Positions 43,325 to 53,044 are shown, counted from the first letter of the stretch. The stretch: DNA of 64,000 nt from Gammaproteobacteria bacterium (GCA_013002025.1 JABDKW010000021.1:1-64000), one strand, 5' to 3'. Translations and numbers: made by a program. Notes: a model not told the origin generated them from the letters alone.

Positions 43325-44296
43325 ATGAAAACAAAAATTACTGAAATGTTCGGCATCGAACACCCGATTATTCAAGGCGGCATGCATTACGTGGGCTTCG
43401 CCGAGCTGGCAGCGGCTGTTTCCAATGCTGGTGGGCTGGGCATTATCACCGGCCTGACACAGGGCACGCCGGAAAAACTGGCCAACGAAATCGCCCGCTG
43501 CCAGGATATGACAGACAAGCCCATTGGCGTGAACATTACCTTTTTACCCACGCTGAATGCACCAGATTATCCCGGTTTATTCCAGACCATTATCGATGCT
43601 GGCGTGACAGTCGTTGAAACCGCTGGTAACAATCCGGCTGAGTATTTGCCGATGCTCAAAGACGCTGGCATTAAAGTTATTCATAAATGCACCTCGGTGC
43701 GCCACTCGCTTAAAGCGCAATCAATTGGTTGCGATGCGGTGTCGGTGGATGGCTTTGAGTGCGGTGGTCATCCGGGTGAAGATGACATCCCCAATTTTAT
43801 CTTGCTGCCGCGTGCCGCCGATGAGCTGGAAATCCCATTCGTCGCTTCCGGCGGTATGGCTGATGCGCGAAGTCTGGTGGCTGCCATGGCGATGGGCGCA
43901 GAGGGCATGAATATGGGCACGCGATTTATTGCAACCCAGGAAGCGCCGGTGCATGAGAACGTGAAGCATGCCATCGTGGCGGCTAGCGAGTTGGACACCC
44001 GCCTGGTGATGCGGCCATTACGCAATACCGAGCGGGTCATGACCAATGCCGCGGTCGAACGCCTGCTGGAAAAAGAAGCCAAGCTCGGCAAAGACCTGAA
44101 ATTTGAAGACATTATTGAAGAGGTGGCGGGCGTGTACCCTAAAATCATGCAAACCGGCGATATGGATGCCGGTGCCTGGTCCTGTGGCATGGTGGCGGGT
44201 TTGATCAATGACATTCCCACCGTGGCGGAATTGATCAATCGCATCATGACTGAGGCCGACAGCATTATTAAGCAGCGCCTGCAGTCTATGGCGTAA
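43325..44296 (+). CDS. FMN-dependent nitronate monooxygenase-family oxidoreductase, second copy
   Basis: 323 residues. IIQGGMHYVGFAELAAAVSNAGGLG binds FMN (given in part: IIQGGMHYVGFAEL, SNAGGLGIITG). The active-site stretch is CGGHPGEDDIPN with the family histidine, and ASGGMADARSLVAAMAMGA and MGTRFIATQEAPVHE complete the barrel. It is closer to 2-nitropropane dioxygenase-like proteins found in CoA-dependent degradation clusters. It sits between the crotonase and the PQQ dehydrogenase genes. The true electron acceptor and substrate are unknown. Confidence 0.87.
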   Translation: MKTKITEMFGIEHPIIQGGMHYVGFAELAAAVSNAGGLGIITGLTQGTPEKLANEIARCQDMTDKPIGVNITFLPTLNAPDYPGLFQTIIDAGVTVVETAGNNPAEYLPMLKDAGIKVIHKCTSVRHSLKAQSIGCDAVSVDGFECGGHPGEDDIPNFILLPRAADELEIPFVASGGMADARSLVAAMAMGAEGMNMGTRFIATQEAPVHENVKHAIVAASELDTRLVMRPLRNTERVMTNAAVERLLEKEAKLGKDLKFEDIIEEVAGVYPKIMQTGDMDAGAWSCGMVAGLINDIPTVAELINRIMTEADSIIKQRLQSMA

Positions 44297-44331
44297 AGGG
44301 TTCCTTCTTTAAGTAACAATATTTACAGGCA

Positions 44332-46530
44332 ATGAAGCGATTATTGGGATGTTTGGTGGTGGTTTATTCTCTGTCGGCTGGCTGGTCGCTAGCCGTGGAT
44401 CAGGCCGCCATCGTCGACTCCTCAAAAGAGTGGTTAAGTCATGGGCGCGACTATCGCGAACACCGCTTTAGCCCACTGGCGGCAATCGATCGCGATAATG
44501 TCGGCCAGTTGGATCTGGCCTGGTCATTTAAATTTGACACGGCACGTGGCATGGAAGCGACGCCGCTGGTGCATGACGGCGTGTTGTACGTCAGCACCGG
44601 ATGGAGCCATGTCTATGCCCTGGATGCCCGCAGCGGGGCGCAGCTCTGGCACTACAACGCAGAGGTGGATAAAGCGCACTTGATTAAAACCTGTTGCGGG
44701 CCAAACAATCGTGGGGTTGCATTGTGGCAACCGGAAGATGGCCCTCTGCAGGTGTATGTCGGCGCACTCGATGGCCGCTTGATCTCGCTGGATGCAGCCA
44801 CTGGCGAACAACTGTGGTCAGTACAAACCACCCCCACCGATGGCAATTACAGCATTACCGGCGCACCGCGGGTGGTGAAAGGCCTGGTGATTATCGGTAA
44901 CGGCGGCGCTGAGTTAGGGGTGCGTGGTTACGTCAGTGCTTACGATGCGCGCACCGGTGAGCAGCGATGGCGATTTTACACCGTCCCCGGCGACCGCAAT
45001 AAAGCACAGGAAAACGACGCCCTCACGCGCGCCCTGGACACCTGGAGTGGTGACTACTGGTACCAGCAGGGCGGTGGCGGCGGCACCGTGTGGGATGCCC
45101 TGGTGTACGACCCGGAACTTGATCTACTGTATATCGGCACCGGCAACGGCTCGCCTTGGAACAGGGAAATTCGCAGCCCCGGTGGCGGTGATAACCTGTA
45201 CCTCAGTTCGATTGTGGCACTCAAGCCGGACACTGGCGAGTACGTGTGGCACTACCAGACCACACCGGCCGACAATTGGGATTACACCGCCACACAACAT
45301 CTGATTCTGGCCGAACTGGAGCTCGATGGGCAACGCCGTAAAGTCATAATGCAGGCGCCCAAAAACGGTTTTTTCTATGTGCTAGATCGGCTCAGCGGTG
45401 AATTGCTGTCGGCCGATGCCTTTAGCCGCATTACCTGGGCCAGCCACGTCGATATGGCGACCGGCCGGCCCGTGGAAACAGACTACGCCGATTATCAGAA
45501 GAATGGTGCCGGGGTGATTTGGCCGGCGCCGTTTGGCGCGCACAATTGGCAGCCCATGTCATTTAGCGAGCGCAGCGGGCTGGTCTATATTCCGGTGCAA
45601 CATATCCCCGGGTTTTTCTCGGCCAAGGAAAAAGAAACCTGGCAAGTGGGTCGCTGGAATGTCGGCATCGACTTAAACGAGAATCGTGATCCGCGCAGTT
45701 GGGTGGCAGCCAAAGCGACCGTGGACGCCTTGATCTATGGTGAACTGGTTGCCTGGGACCCAATTCAACGGCAACGAGCCTGGGCGGTGCGGCATAAATC
45801 GCCCTCCAATGGCGGCATATTGTCCACCGCCGGAGATCTGGTGTTTCAGGGTACTCAGGAGGGCGTTTTCGCAGCTTACGATGCCTTCAATGGTGAGCGT
45901 TTGTGGGAATATATTTCCGATAGCGCGGTATTGGCCGGGCCGATCTCCTATGAACTCGATGGTGAGCAGTATGTGGCGGTGGCTCAGGGCAGCGGCGGCG
46001 CGGTGATGTTGGCGATTGGCAATGTGTTAAAACACAACCGCGTGAACCAGAACAAGCTATTGGTGTTTAAGCTCGGGGCATCGGGGTCTACCCAACGCGT
46101 CAGTGAATCACAAAGCGGTCTGGCCAGCCTGGTGGCCCTGGGCCATAAGGCGGAACACGACGAACAAACTATTGAACAGGGTGGCGAAATTTATGAACGC
46201 AATTGCGCGGTCTGTCACGGCATCAGCGCACGCGGTAATGAAGTGATTCCGGACCTGCGTTATATGAGTGAGCAAACCCATGCGGAGTTCGTAGGCATCG
46301 TTTATGGTGGCGCGCGCAAACACCAGGGCATGGTGGGGTTTTATAGCACCCTGAGCCTGGATGACACGGCCGCAGTACATGCTTACCTTGATGCGCAACA
46401 GCAGCGCCTGCCCGAGATGCTGGAAATGTCATGGCTGCAAAAAGTCGAATACTGGGTGAGTTTCTGGGGGGCCAAACTTGGTGAGCGCTTCCCCTGGCTA
46501 TTAAATGCTATGCGCCCGTATATGATGTAG
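44332..46530 (+). CDS. PQQ-dependent dehydrogenase fused to cytochrome c
   Basis: 732 residues with a signal peptide (MKRLLGCLVVVYSLSAGWSL). The quinoprotein propeller carries the vicinal cysteine pair Cys121-Cys122 (KTCCGPNN). The catalytic Asp317 is in PADNWDYTA, and GNGGAELGVRG and GTGNGSPWN supply further cofactor ligands. Position +2 after the catalytic Asp is Thr319, so the extra Asp of lanthanide-dependent enzymes is missing and calcium is expected. A C-terminal haem c site follows at Cys625-Ala-Val-Cys628-His629. This is the type II alcohol dehydrogenase plan. The alcohol oxidised is unknown; no PQQ synthesis genes are nearby. Confidence 0.92.
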   Translation: MKRLLGCLVVVYSLSAGWSLAVDQAAIVDSSKEWLSHGRDYREHRFSPLAAIDRDNVGQLDLAWSFKFDTARGMEATPLVHDGVLYVSTGWSHVYALDARSGAQLWHYNAEVDKAHLIKTCCGPNNRGVALWQPEDGPLQVYVGALDGRLISLDAATGEQLWSVQTTPTDGNYSITGAPRVVKGLVIIGNGGAELGVRGYVSAYDARTGEQRWRFYTVPGDRNKAQENDALTRALDTWSGDYWYQQGGGGGTVWDALVYDPELDLLYIGTGNGSPWNREIRSPGGGDNLYLSSIVALKPDTGEYVWHYQTTPADNWDYTATQHLILAELELDGQRRKVIMQAPKNGFFYVLDRLSGELLSADAFSRITWASHVDMATGRPVETDYADYQKNGAGVIWPAPFGAHNWQPMSFSERSGLVYIPVQHIPGFFSAKEKETWQVGRWNVGIDLNENRDPRSWVAAKATVDALIYGELVAWDPIQRQRAWAVRHKSPSNGGILSTAGDLVFQGTQEGVFAAYDAFNGERLWEYISDSAVLAGPISYELDGEQYVAVAQGSGGAVMLAIGNVLKHNRVNQNKLLVFKLGASGSTQRVSESQSGLASLVALGHKAEHDEQTIEQGGEIYERNCAVCHGISARGNEVIPDLRYMSEQTHAEFVGIVYGGARKHQGMVGFYSTLSLDDTAAVHAYLDAQQQRLPEMLEMSWLQKVEYWVSFWGAKLGERFPWLLNAMRPYMM

Positions 46531-46580
46531 CGACGGGTTAGCTGCACCGGCAAATCAAACCGACAATTCGAGAGACACAG

Positions 46581-47585
46581 ATGAAAAGTAAACAATTTAT
46601 TTTAGCGCAGCGCCCGCAAGGCATGCCCGATGCAAACACCTGGCAATATCAAGAGGCTGAATTGCCTGACCTGCAAGACGGGCAACTGTTGCTACAGGTT
46701 GAGTATCTGTCGATGGACCCCGCCATGCGCGGCTGGATGAATGATATTAAGTCCTACATGCCACCAGTGGCGATTGGCGAAGTGATGCGCGCCGGAGGCA
46801 TTGGTAAAGTGCTTGAGTCGCGCGACGCTCGGTTTGCAGAGGGCGACTATGTAACCGGCCTGACCGGCGTTCAGAACTACGCAGTGGTCGCTACCGACAT
46901 GGTTAACAAGGTTGACCCGTCATTAGCGCCGCTGCCGCGGTATTTGGGCACGCTCGGCATGCCAGGCATGACGGCTTATTTTGGCTTATTGGAGACGGGT
47001 CAGCCTAAAACGGGTGAAACCGTGGTGGTGTCGGGTGCAGCCGGTGCGGTCGGCAGCGTGGTCGGGCAGATTGCCAAGATCAAAGGTTGCCACACAGTGG
47101 GCATTGCCGGCGGTCAGGACAAGTGTGATTACCTGATCAATGAACTAGGCTTTGATGCCGCCATTGATTACAAAAACACCGATATCAATCAGGGGCTGAA
47201 AGAAACCTGCCCAAAGGGTGTTGATGTGTATTTTGACAATGTAGGTGGCGAAATTCTGGATGCGGTTTTAACCCGCATCAATATGCATGCGCGCATCGTG
47301 ATTTGCGGTGCCATCAGCCAATATAACAACGCCGGGCCGGTGCAGGGCCCGTCAAACTACCTGTCATTGCTGGTCAACCGCGCGCGCATGGAAGGGATCG
47401 TGGTGATGGACAATGCCGCCAACTACGCTTCTGCCGCGGCCGAGATGGCCGGTTGGGTAGCCGAAGGCAAGCTGCAGGCCAAGGAACATGTGGTTGCAGG
47501 TCTTGAAACGTTTCCGGACACCTTCAAGATGTTGTTCACAGGTGAAAACTTCGGCAAATTAGTTATTCAAATTACCGACCATTGA
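46581..47585 (+). CDS. NADP-dependent medium-chain reductase (CurA/leukotriene B4 dehydrogenase-like)
   Basis: 334 residues. The start KQFILAQRPQGMPD and YLSMDPAMRGWMND are typical of the CurA/YncB and prostaglandin reductase group. The nucleotide motif is VVVSGAAGAVGSVVGQIAK, and the NADPH-binding Lys and Tyr region lies in AAIDYKNTDINQ. These enzymes reduce the C=C bond of conjugated enones. There is no structural zinc. It follows the PQQ dehydrogenase by 50 bases with a GAGAGA site, so an alcohol-to-enone-to-ketone sequence is conceivable but unproven. Confidence 0.88.
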   Translation: MKSKQFILAQRPQGMPDANTWQYQEAELPDLQDGQLLLQVEYLSMDPAMRGWMNDIKSYMPPVAIGEVMRAGGIGKVLESRDARFAEGDYVTGLTGVQNYAVVATDMVNKVDPSLAPLPRYLGTLGMPGMTAYFGLLETGQPKTGETVVVSGAAGAVGSVVGQIAKIKGCHTVGIAGGQDKCDYLINELGFDAAIDYKNTDINQGLKETCPKGVDVYFDNVGGEILDAVLTRINMHARIVICGAISQYNNAGPVQGPSNYLSLLVNRARMEGIVVMDNAANYASAAAEMAGWVAEGKLQAKEHVVAGLETFPDTFKMLFTGENFGKLVIQITDH

Positions 47586-47627
47586 GCGACAGGGTCGCTC
47601 GGGCCGCGTAATTCTTTGGTGGTCGGC

Positions 47628-48728
47628 TCAGGCTTCATCCAGCAAGCTGACCATCAAGCCCCGCGTGGGTGGCACCTGATTGTCGAGTAACTGCTGCCAG
47701 GTTTGAATCAGGGCCTCAGCGCCCTTCACCCATTCGACCTGCACGTCATCTTTAATTGCCTGCGCCACCATGACACTGGCCTGCATGGCTTTGGCCATGG
47801 CCATACCGCGGCCCCACTCTTCGTCACGCTTGGCAATTTGGCCGGGGGCGAAAAAGAAGGTCGGTTTGGCGCCGGGCAATTGCCCTATCGGCCCGCGGTC
47901 CTGCCAGTGGCTGGCACCCACCATCGCACTGTTTTTCATATTGTCGCCCAGATGCTCATGCAGGGTGGTGGTCAGTGCCACGTCCCCCGACATATCGACA
48001 TAGGCGGCGGGCAGGTGAGCATCAATCTCTTCGTGCTCATTGCCGTACACCACAATCTGATCACAGCACCCCAATTTCTCCAGAAACGCCACGTTTCGCT
48101 CAGAGGTCAAGCCGACCACTTTGACCGACACCTCGGGGTCATTGTGCAACATTTTCGCCAGACCAAAGCCGGTTTTGGAGGAAGCCGAGCCGATCAATAC
48201 CTGGCCCGCACCGAAAAACTCGTTGTCGACCAGAAAGTCGTACAACACAAACGAGGTGATAAACAACGGGAACAACAGACAACGCTCGTTTTCCATCTGC
48301 GTGAGCATCTCGGGTTCCGCCACCGTGCGGCGATAGCCGTTATACAGGGCCGGTAGTTCCTGACGATGCGCTGCCATATCAACAAAATGCTCGGCGGCGA
48401 TTTTGCCCGGCTGCAACACTACGTGGCTGGCCATGGGGAAAAAGCCCCACAGCCGCTCGCCCACCGCAACATCCACGCAGTTGCTGGCCACCACACGCCC
48501 AATCGACCATACCGGCACCTTGCCCCAACCCTCTTCGCCGGTGGGGTAGTAGCCCCAGTAGCCAATGGCATCGCCACTGATGGCATAGCTGACGTTATTA
48601 GCAGTCAGGCCAAATTTTTCGATGGCCACCAGAATTTCCCCATCTGCGGGTTCGCCCAGCGAAAGCTCAACGACCTTGGTGTCGCGATAATTAGTCCGGT
48701 CTACCCATACTTCTGTGCATTGCGTCAT
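47628..48728 (-). CDS. DUF2855 family protein (MDR-like)
   Basis: 366 residues. LTANNVSYAISGDAIGYWGYYP and VPVWSIGRVVASNC lie in a GroES-like half, and LIGSASSKTGFGLAKML looks like a divergent cofactor motif in an MDR-type fold. The sequence matches the DUF2855 family as remembered. A role as an oxidoreductase is inferred; a catalytic site is not evident. It is convergent with the CurA-like gene, 42 bases away. A ten-base palindrome (CTAACGTTAG) lies 24 bases before its start. Confidence 0.75.
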   Translation of the reverse strand: MTQCTEVWVDRTNYRDTKVVELSLGEPADGEILVAIEKFGLTANNVSYAISGDAIGYWGYYPTGEEGWGKVPVWSIGRVVASNCVDVAVGERLWGFFPMASHVVLQPGKIAAEHFVDMAAHRQELPALYNGYRRTVAEPEMLTQMENERCLLFPLFITSFVLYDFLVDNEFFGAGQVLIGSASSKTGFGLAKMLHNDPEVSVKVVGLTSERNVAFLEKLGCCDQIVVYGNEHEEIDAHLPAAYVDMSGDVALTTTLHEHLGDNMKNSAMVGASHWQDRGPIGQLPGAKPTFFFAPGQIAKRDEEWGRGMAMAKAMQASVMVAQAIKDDVQVEWVKGAEALIQTWQQLLDNQVPPTRGLMVSLLDEA

Positions 48729-48902
48729 GTGTCTGTCCTCGCCTGATGGCGCTAACGTTAGTGTCTATTGCGGAGCGTAATCATAGCAGGCCAGTGAGTT
48801 TTCGCATGCTCAGACGCGGCGGTCAAAACTTAAGATATCGGATTCAGGTGTTGCCTGGTTTGGGATCGTAGCCGAGCCAAAACCTGTTGCCCCTAACCAA
48901 GG

Positions 48903-49856
48903 CTACTTTGGGTGACGGTGGGTTAGGCTCATATAGGCGCGGTTTATAAATAACCCCGAATTGGTGCCTACCTTAGCATCATATTTTTTGGTCGGTTTGG
49001 CAGCAATAACTTCCTCGAGGGTGGCGCCATCATTGATCAGTTTCATCATCGTGGCACGAATGGATTTCAGCATCTCAATGTAGTCGGCCAGCCCTTGATA
49101 GTCGGATACCTTGCCGTGGCCTGGAATAACCACGGTGTCTTTGTTGATGCGGGCCATAGTCTGCTCACAAAATGCAATTACGCCGTCCAGATGGCCGCCG
49201 TTGCCGGCGTCAATAAAGGGGAAGCCAGATTTGTTAAAGACATCGCCCAGATGCACCGCATTGTCTCCACGAAAATAAATTGCCGCATCACCGGTGGTGT
49301 GGGCCGGGCCGAAATGCCACAGATCCACTTGCTGGCCATTGAAATGAAACTGCATGGTGTCAGTAAAGGTAATATCCGGCAGGGCGTCATCGGGGTAGGC
49401 TTTCTGCTCATAAGCCGCCCCCACCAGATTAATCACATGATCGCCGGTCATCATGGTGCGCGAGTTTTCCTGCGCGACCAGATAAGTCCCTTGCGGGCCC
49501 AGTGCCAGATTGCCTTCAGCGTGATCGAAGTGCCAATGGGTATTGACTGCAAAATCGACCCCTTCACCGCCGAGTTTGGCAATCGCTGCCTGGATTTTTG
49601 GCATCAGGGTAGGGAACTGATCATCCACGATAAACACACCATCACCGCCAACACTGACCGCGATGTTGCCTCCGGTTCCAAACAGCACATAGAGATTGTC
49701 AGTCACTTTCTGCGTGGTAATTTCGGCGTTCTCAATATCCCAGCCAAAGGCGCTGGTCAGGGCCTTGAGATCCATGGGTTCTGGCACTGGCGGGCCATCA
49801 TGGGCCATGGCCGACATCGACCCAAACAGACAAATCAGTAACAAGAGGTTCTTCAT
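48903..49856 (-). CDS. Exported metallo-beta-lactamase-fold hydrolase
   Basis: 317 residues from ATG 49856, with GGAG seven bases upstream. A signal peptide ends near SAMAHD. The metal motif is NTHWHFDHAEGN (His107, His109, Asp111, His112); other ligands lie in FGPAHTTGDAAIYF and VVIPGHGKV. The group includes class B lactamase-like and cyclase-like proteins in the periplasm (cf. quinoprotein relay proteins); the substrate is unknown. Like DUF2855 it is on the minus strand, 174 bases away. Confidence 0.88.
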   Translation of the reverse strand: MKNLLLLICLFGSMSAMAHDGPPVPEPMDLKALTSAFGWDIENAEITTQKVTDNLYVLFGTGGNIAVSVGGDGVFIVDDQFPTLMPKIQAAIAKLGGEGVDFAVNTHWHFDHAEGNLALGPQGTYLVAQENSRTMMTGDHVINLVGAAYEQKAYPDDALPDITFTDTMQFHFNGQQVDLWHFGPAHTTGDAAIYFRGDNAVHLGDVFNKSGFPFIDAGNGGHLDGVIAFCEQTMARINKDTVVIPGHGKVSDYQGLADYIEMLKSIRATMMKLINDGATLEEVIAAKPTKKYDAKVGTNSGLFINRAYMSLTHRHPK

Positions 49857-50055
49857 AGCGTTCTCCAAAACTTACCTAATTTTTAACTACGGGCGGCCGT
49901 TCGTTAACCGCGGGGCAAAAAATGTAAGTATAGTCTATCCCCGCCAGGCAGAGGATGTTTGGCCCGGTACGGGGTGTGCACACAGCGTTGTAGAGCTATA
50001 CTTTAGGGCTGGTGGCTATTCATCCGATGGCCATGGTTCTACTGGAGACATAATA

Positions 50056-51939
50056 ATGATGCGGTTTGTGAGCCTTCTTCTTAGCAGTTGTTTTGCTGTC
50101 AGTGCGCTGGCACAAACAGAGTCGCCCAAACGATTATTGTGGGGTGATACCCATCTGCATACGGCCTATTCTTTTGATGCGTTTTTGAGCCAGAACAGCA
50201 CAGCCGACCCGGACACTGCCTACCGTTGGGCCAAAGGCTTGCCGGTGGTGCACCCCTACCACCGTGCTCGGGTGCAGATTAAAACGCCGCTGGACTTTCT
50301 GGTGGTGTCTGATCACGCCGAATTGATGGGAGTGATTCGGGCAATCACCAACGACACCGCTGAGCTCGAAGAAGTGGGCTTTTTTGCGGATTTGAAACGG
50401 CGTTTCAGCACCTATATGTTGCTGGATGCGATCGAGAATCGCACCGGTCGCAAAATCTTTACCAGTATTCTACCCACCAAACCGAGCATACCGGATGCGG
50501 TTGATCCGGTTGTGGACCCAGCCAACACTCTGGATACCAACCGCTTCGGTGACACCACTAAAACCGAGACCACGGCTTGGAACGAAATCGTTGCAGCTGC
50601 CGAGCGCCATAATGACCCAGGCAAATTCACCAGCCTGATCGGCTGGGAGTGGAGTTCGATACCAACCGGGGCCAACCTGCATCGGGTGGTGTTCACACCC
50701 GATGGCGCCGACACGGCCAAACAGTTCCTGCCCTACGGCTCCGACCAGAGCCAGTATCCGGAAGACCTTTGGAACTGGCTGGAGCAAACCAGCGAGCGCA
50801 CCGTTGCCCGTTTTATGGCCATGCCGCACAATTCCAATATCTCCAAAGGCTATATGTATCGCGACACAACCTTGCGCGGTGAACCGATCGGACCAGCCTA
50901 CGCGGCGCAGCGCATGCGCTGGGAACCGATTTCCGAAATCACCCAGATCAAGGGCGATTCTGAAACTCACCCGGATCTGTCACCCAACGACGAGTTTGCT
51001 GACTTTGAAACCTATCGTTTCTACATTCAGCAGATTCCAGAGGAGTATGTTGCCCGCGCCGCCGACTATGCGCGCCCCGCGCTGCTGACTGGCCTGGGTC
51101 TGCAACACTCAGTGGGTGCCAACCCTTATAAGTTCGGCTTTATCGGCTCTACCGACGCGCATACTGGTCTGGCTTCTGCAGAGGAAGATAACTTCTGGGG
51201 CAAAATGGCGCGCGATTCCACGCCCGAAACCAAGCGCTCACAGCCGGTAGGCGAGCGACAAAATGCCGCCAATGGCTGGAATATGGGAGCCCAGGGTTTG
51301 GCGGCTGTTTGGGCCCGTGACAATACTCGCGACGAGATCTACGCAGCATTCAAGCGCAAGGAAACCTATGCCACGACCGGCCCGCGTATTGCTGTACGCA
51401 TGTTCGCCAGTTGGGAGTTCAGTGAGGAGGATTTGCAGGCTGAAGATCTGGCCGAGGTGGGCTATGCCAAAGGCGTGCCCATGGGTGGTGACCTGATGCC
51501 GCAGGATGCAGCCGGCGTGCCCCAGTTTCTGATTCAGGCGGCCAAAGACCCTAGCGGCGCCAACCTGGATCGGGCACAGATTATCAAGGGCTGGGTTGAT
51601 GCCAACGGTGACACTCACGAAAAAATTTACAATGTAGCCTGGTCCGGTGAGCGACAAGTGAGCGCTGACGGAAACTTGCCAGAGGTAGGCAATACGGTAA
51701 ATTTGGAAACCGGCACATACACCAACACTATTGGGTCACCAGCGCTTTCAGTGGTGTGGAGCGACCCGGATTTTGATGCAACGCAGGCGGCTTTTTACTA
51801 CCTGCGGGTGTTGGAAATACCCACGCCAAGGCATTCGGTACTGGACGCGCTCGCCCTACAGGCGGATCTCCCGCAAGAAGGCCCGGCCACGATTCAGGAG
51901 CGCGCCTACACCTCGCCGGTGTGGTATACGCCCCAGTAG
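50056..51939 (+). CDS. DUF3604 family exported protein, paralog 2
   Basis: 627 residues from ATG 50056 (a second ATG is at 50059); GGAG at 50044-50047 supports this start although the frame is open to 49696. A signal peptide ends near SALAQ. The metal motif is WGDTHLHTAYSFD (His33, His35), then VVSDHAELMG and IGSTDAHTGLA. It is divergent from the MBL gene by about 200 bases. Compared with paralog 1 it has an insertion near residues 100-160 (RFSTYMLLDAIENRTG), but the endings AYTSPVWYTPQ are nearly identical. Confidence 0.85.
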   Translation: MMRFVSLLLSSCFAVSALAQTESPKRLLWGDTHLHTAYSFDAFLSQNSTADPDTAYRWAKGLPVVHPYHRARVQIKTPLDFLVVSDHAELMGVIRAITNDTAELEEVGFFADLKRRFSTYMLLDAIENRTGRKIFTSILPTKPSIPDAVDPVVDPANTLDTNRFGDTTKTETTAWNEIVAAAERHNDPGKFTSLIGWEWSSIPTGANLHRVVFTPDGADTAKQFLPYGSDQSQYPEDLWNWLEQTSERTVARFMAMPHNSNISKGYMYRDTTLRGEPIGPAYAAQRMRWEPISEITQIKGDSETHPDLSPNDEFADFETYRFYIQQIPEEYVARAADYARPALLTGLGLQHSVGANPYKFGFIGSTDAHTGLASAEEDNFWGKMARDSTPETKRSQPVGERQNAANGWNMGAQGLAAVWARDNTRDEIYAAFKRKETYATTGPRIAVRMFASWEFSEEDLQAEDLAEVGYAKGVPMGGDLMPQDAAGVPQFLIQAAKDPSGANLDRAQIIKGWVDANGDTHEKIYNVAWSGERQVSADGNLPEVGNTVNLETGTYTNTIGSPALSVVWSDPDFDATQAAFYYLRVLEIPTPRHSVLDALALQADLPQEGPATIQERAYTSPVWYTPQ

Positions 51940-51985
51940 TTTAATAAGAGCAGGCTACTTAAACGCCGACTAGCAAGGGCAGAGG

Positions 51986-52846
51986 CTAATCCTCGGCAAA
52001 GGTCTCATCAATATCCGCGGCACTGTGGCGCTCTAACACGCGGGTTTCTTCCGGCCCCCAGGCCCGGTTAACCCGCAGGCCACGCTGCACGGCCGGGCGC
52101 TGGTCGATTTCGGTCGCCCAGCGTGCCACATTTTTATAGTCGTCTACCTGTAAGAACTCCCGAGCCTCATACAAACCATGGATGACCAGTGTGCCATACC
52201 AGGCGTAGTTGGCCATGTCGCTGATATTGTAGTTGTCGCCGCATAAAAACTGGCGCTCGGCCAGAGTGCGATCCAGCACATCTAATTGCCGCTTTACTTC
52301 CATGGCGTAACGGTCGATGGGGTATTCCAATTTCTCTGGTGCATAGGCGTAAAAGTGGCCAAAGCCACCGCCCAGAAATGGTGCGCTGCCCATTTGCCAG
52401 AACAACCATGACAAGCATTCCGCGCGCTCGGGTCCGGATTGCGGCACAAAGTGGCCAAATTTCTCCGCCAGATACAGCATGATGGCACCGGACTCGAACA
52501 AGCGCACCGGCGGGTTACTGCTGTGGTCCATCAGCGCCGGAATCTTCGAGTTCGGGTTGACCGCCACAAAGCCGCTGCTGAACTGGTCGCCCTCCATAAT
52601 ATTGATAATATGGGCATCATATTCCGCCCCGCTTTCGCCCAGTGCTAACAGCTCTTCCAGTAATACGGTCACTTTCACGCCATTGGGCGTGGCCAAGGAG
52701 TAAAGCTGCAATGGGTGCTTGCCCATCGGCAAATCTTTATCGTGCGTGGCCCCGGCTATGGGGCGATTGATTTGGGCAAACTTGCCACCACTCTCCTCGT
52801 TCCATTTCCAGACCTTGGGCGGGCTATATTCCTTTGCTTTGTTCAT
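51986..52846 (-). CDS. yghU: Glutathione S-transferase YghU-like (disulfide-bond oxidoreductase)
   Basis: 286 residues, close to the 288 of Escherichia coli YghU. Shared blocks are INRPIAGATHDKDLP, GKHPLQLYSLATPNG, VAVNPNSKIPALMDH and LGGGFGHFYAYAPEK. It reduces organic peroxides and disulfides with glutathione, which it binds in pairs. It is convergent with the DUF3604 gene and divergent from fadB. It probably protects against oxidants; nothing ties it to the neighbours. Confidence 0.93.
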   Translation of the reverse strand: MNKAKEYSPPKVWKWNEESGGKFAQINRPIAGATHDKDLPMGKHPLQLYSLATPNGVKVTVLLEELLALGESGAEYDAHIINIMEGDQFSSGFVAVNPNSKIPALMDHSSNPPVRLFESGAIMLYLAEKFGHFVPQSGPERAECLSWLFWQMGSAPFLGGGFGHFYAYAPEKLEYPIDRYAMEVKRQLDVLDRTLAERQFLCGDNYNISDMANYAWYGTLVIHGLYEAREFLQVDDYKNVARWATEIDQRPAVQRGLRVNRAWGPEETRVLERHSAADIDETFAED

Positions 52847-52970
52847 CGTTATCTTGCTTGTTTAGAGGGTTGCCAGCCGACAAGTGTAAATGGCTTTGCA
52901 CTTAACTCCCAAGCCAAATTCCGATATTCATCAGAAAAATAGCCCTGAGGCTGGCAAGCACACCAGCTTT

Positions 52971-52987
52971 TGACACATAATGTGCCA
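52971..52987. promoter_or_regulatory. Candidate operator upstream of fadBA
   Basis: TGACACATAATGTGCCA is an imperfect inverted repeat (7 of 8 arm bases match) centred 66 bases before the fadB start. It includes TTGACA at 52970-52975, a possible -35 element, so a repressor here could control the operon. The match to a known FadR or PsrA site is not evident. Such repeats also occur by chance. Confidence 0.3.
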
Positions 52988-53044
52988 CCTTGATCGCCAG
53001 CCGGCGAATTCACTCGAATTTAACATCCTAAAGAGGCACCACAG

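Noticed and set aside
44332-46530. Lanthanide-dependent (XoxF/PedH-like) dehydrogenase
   Set aside because: The residue two after the catalytic Asp317 is Thr, not the Asp that marks lanthanide enzymes.
47703-48356. 217-residue plus-strand open frame
   Set aside because: It is the antisense shadow of the DUF2855 gene, which has clear conserved blocks.
48752-48761. CTAACGTTAG palindrome before the DUF2855 gene
   Set aside because: Ten-base perfect palindromes are expected dozens of times in 64 kb by chance; only its position is suggestive.
49095-49841. 248-residue plus-strand open frame
   Set aside because: It is antisense to the MBL-fold gene, whose HxHxDH motif and signal peptide are clear.
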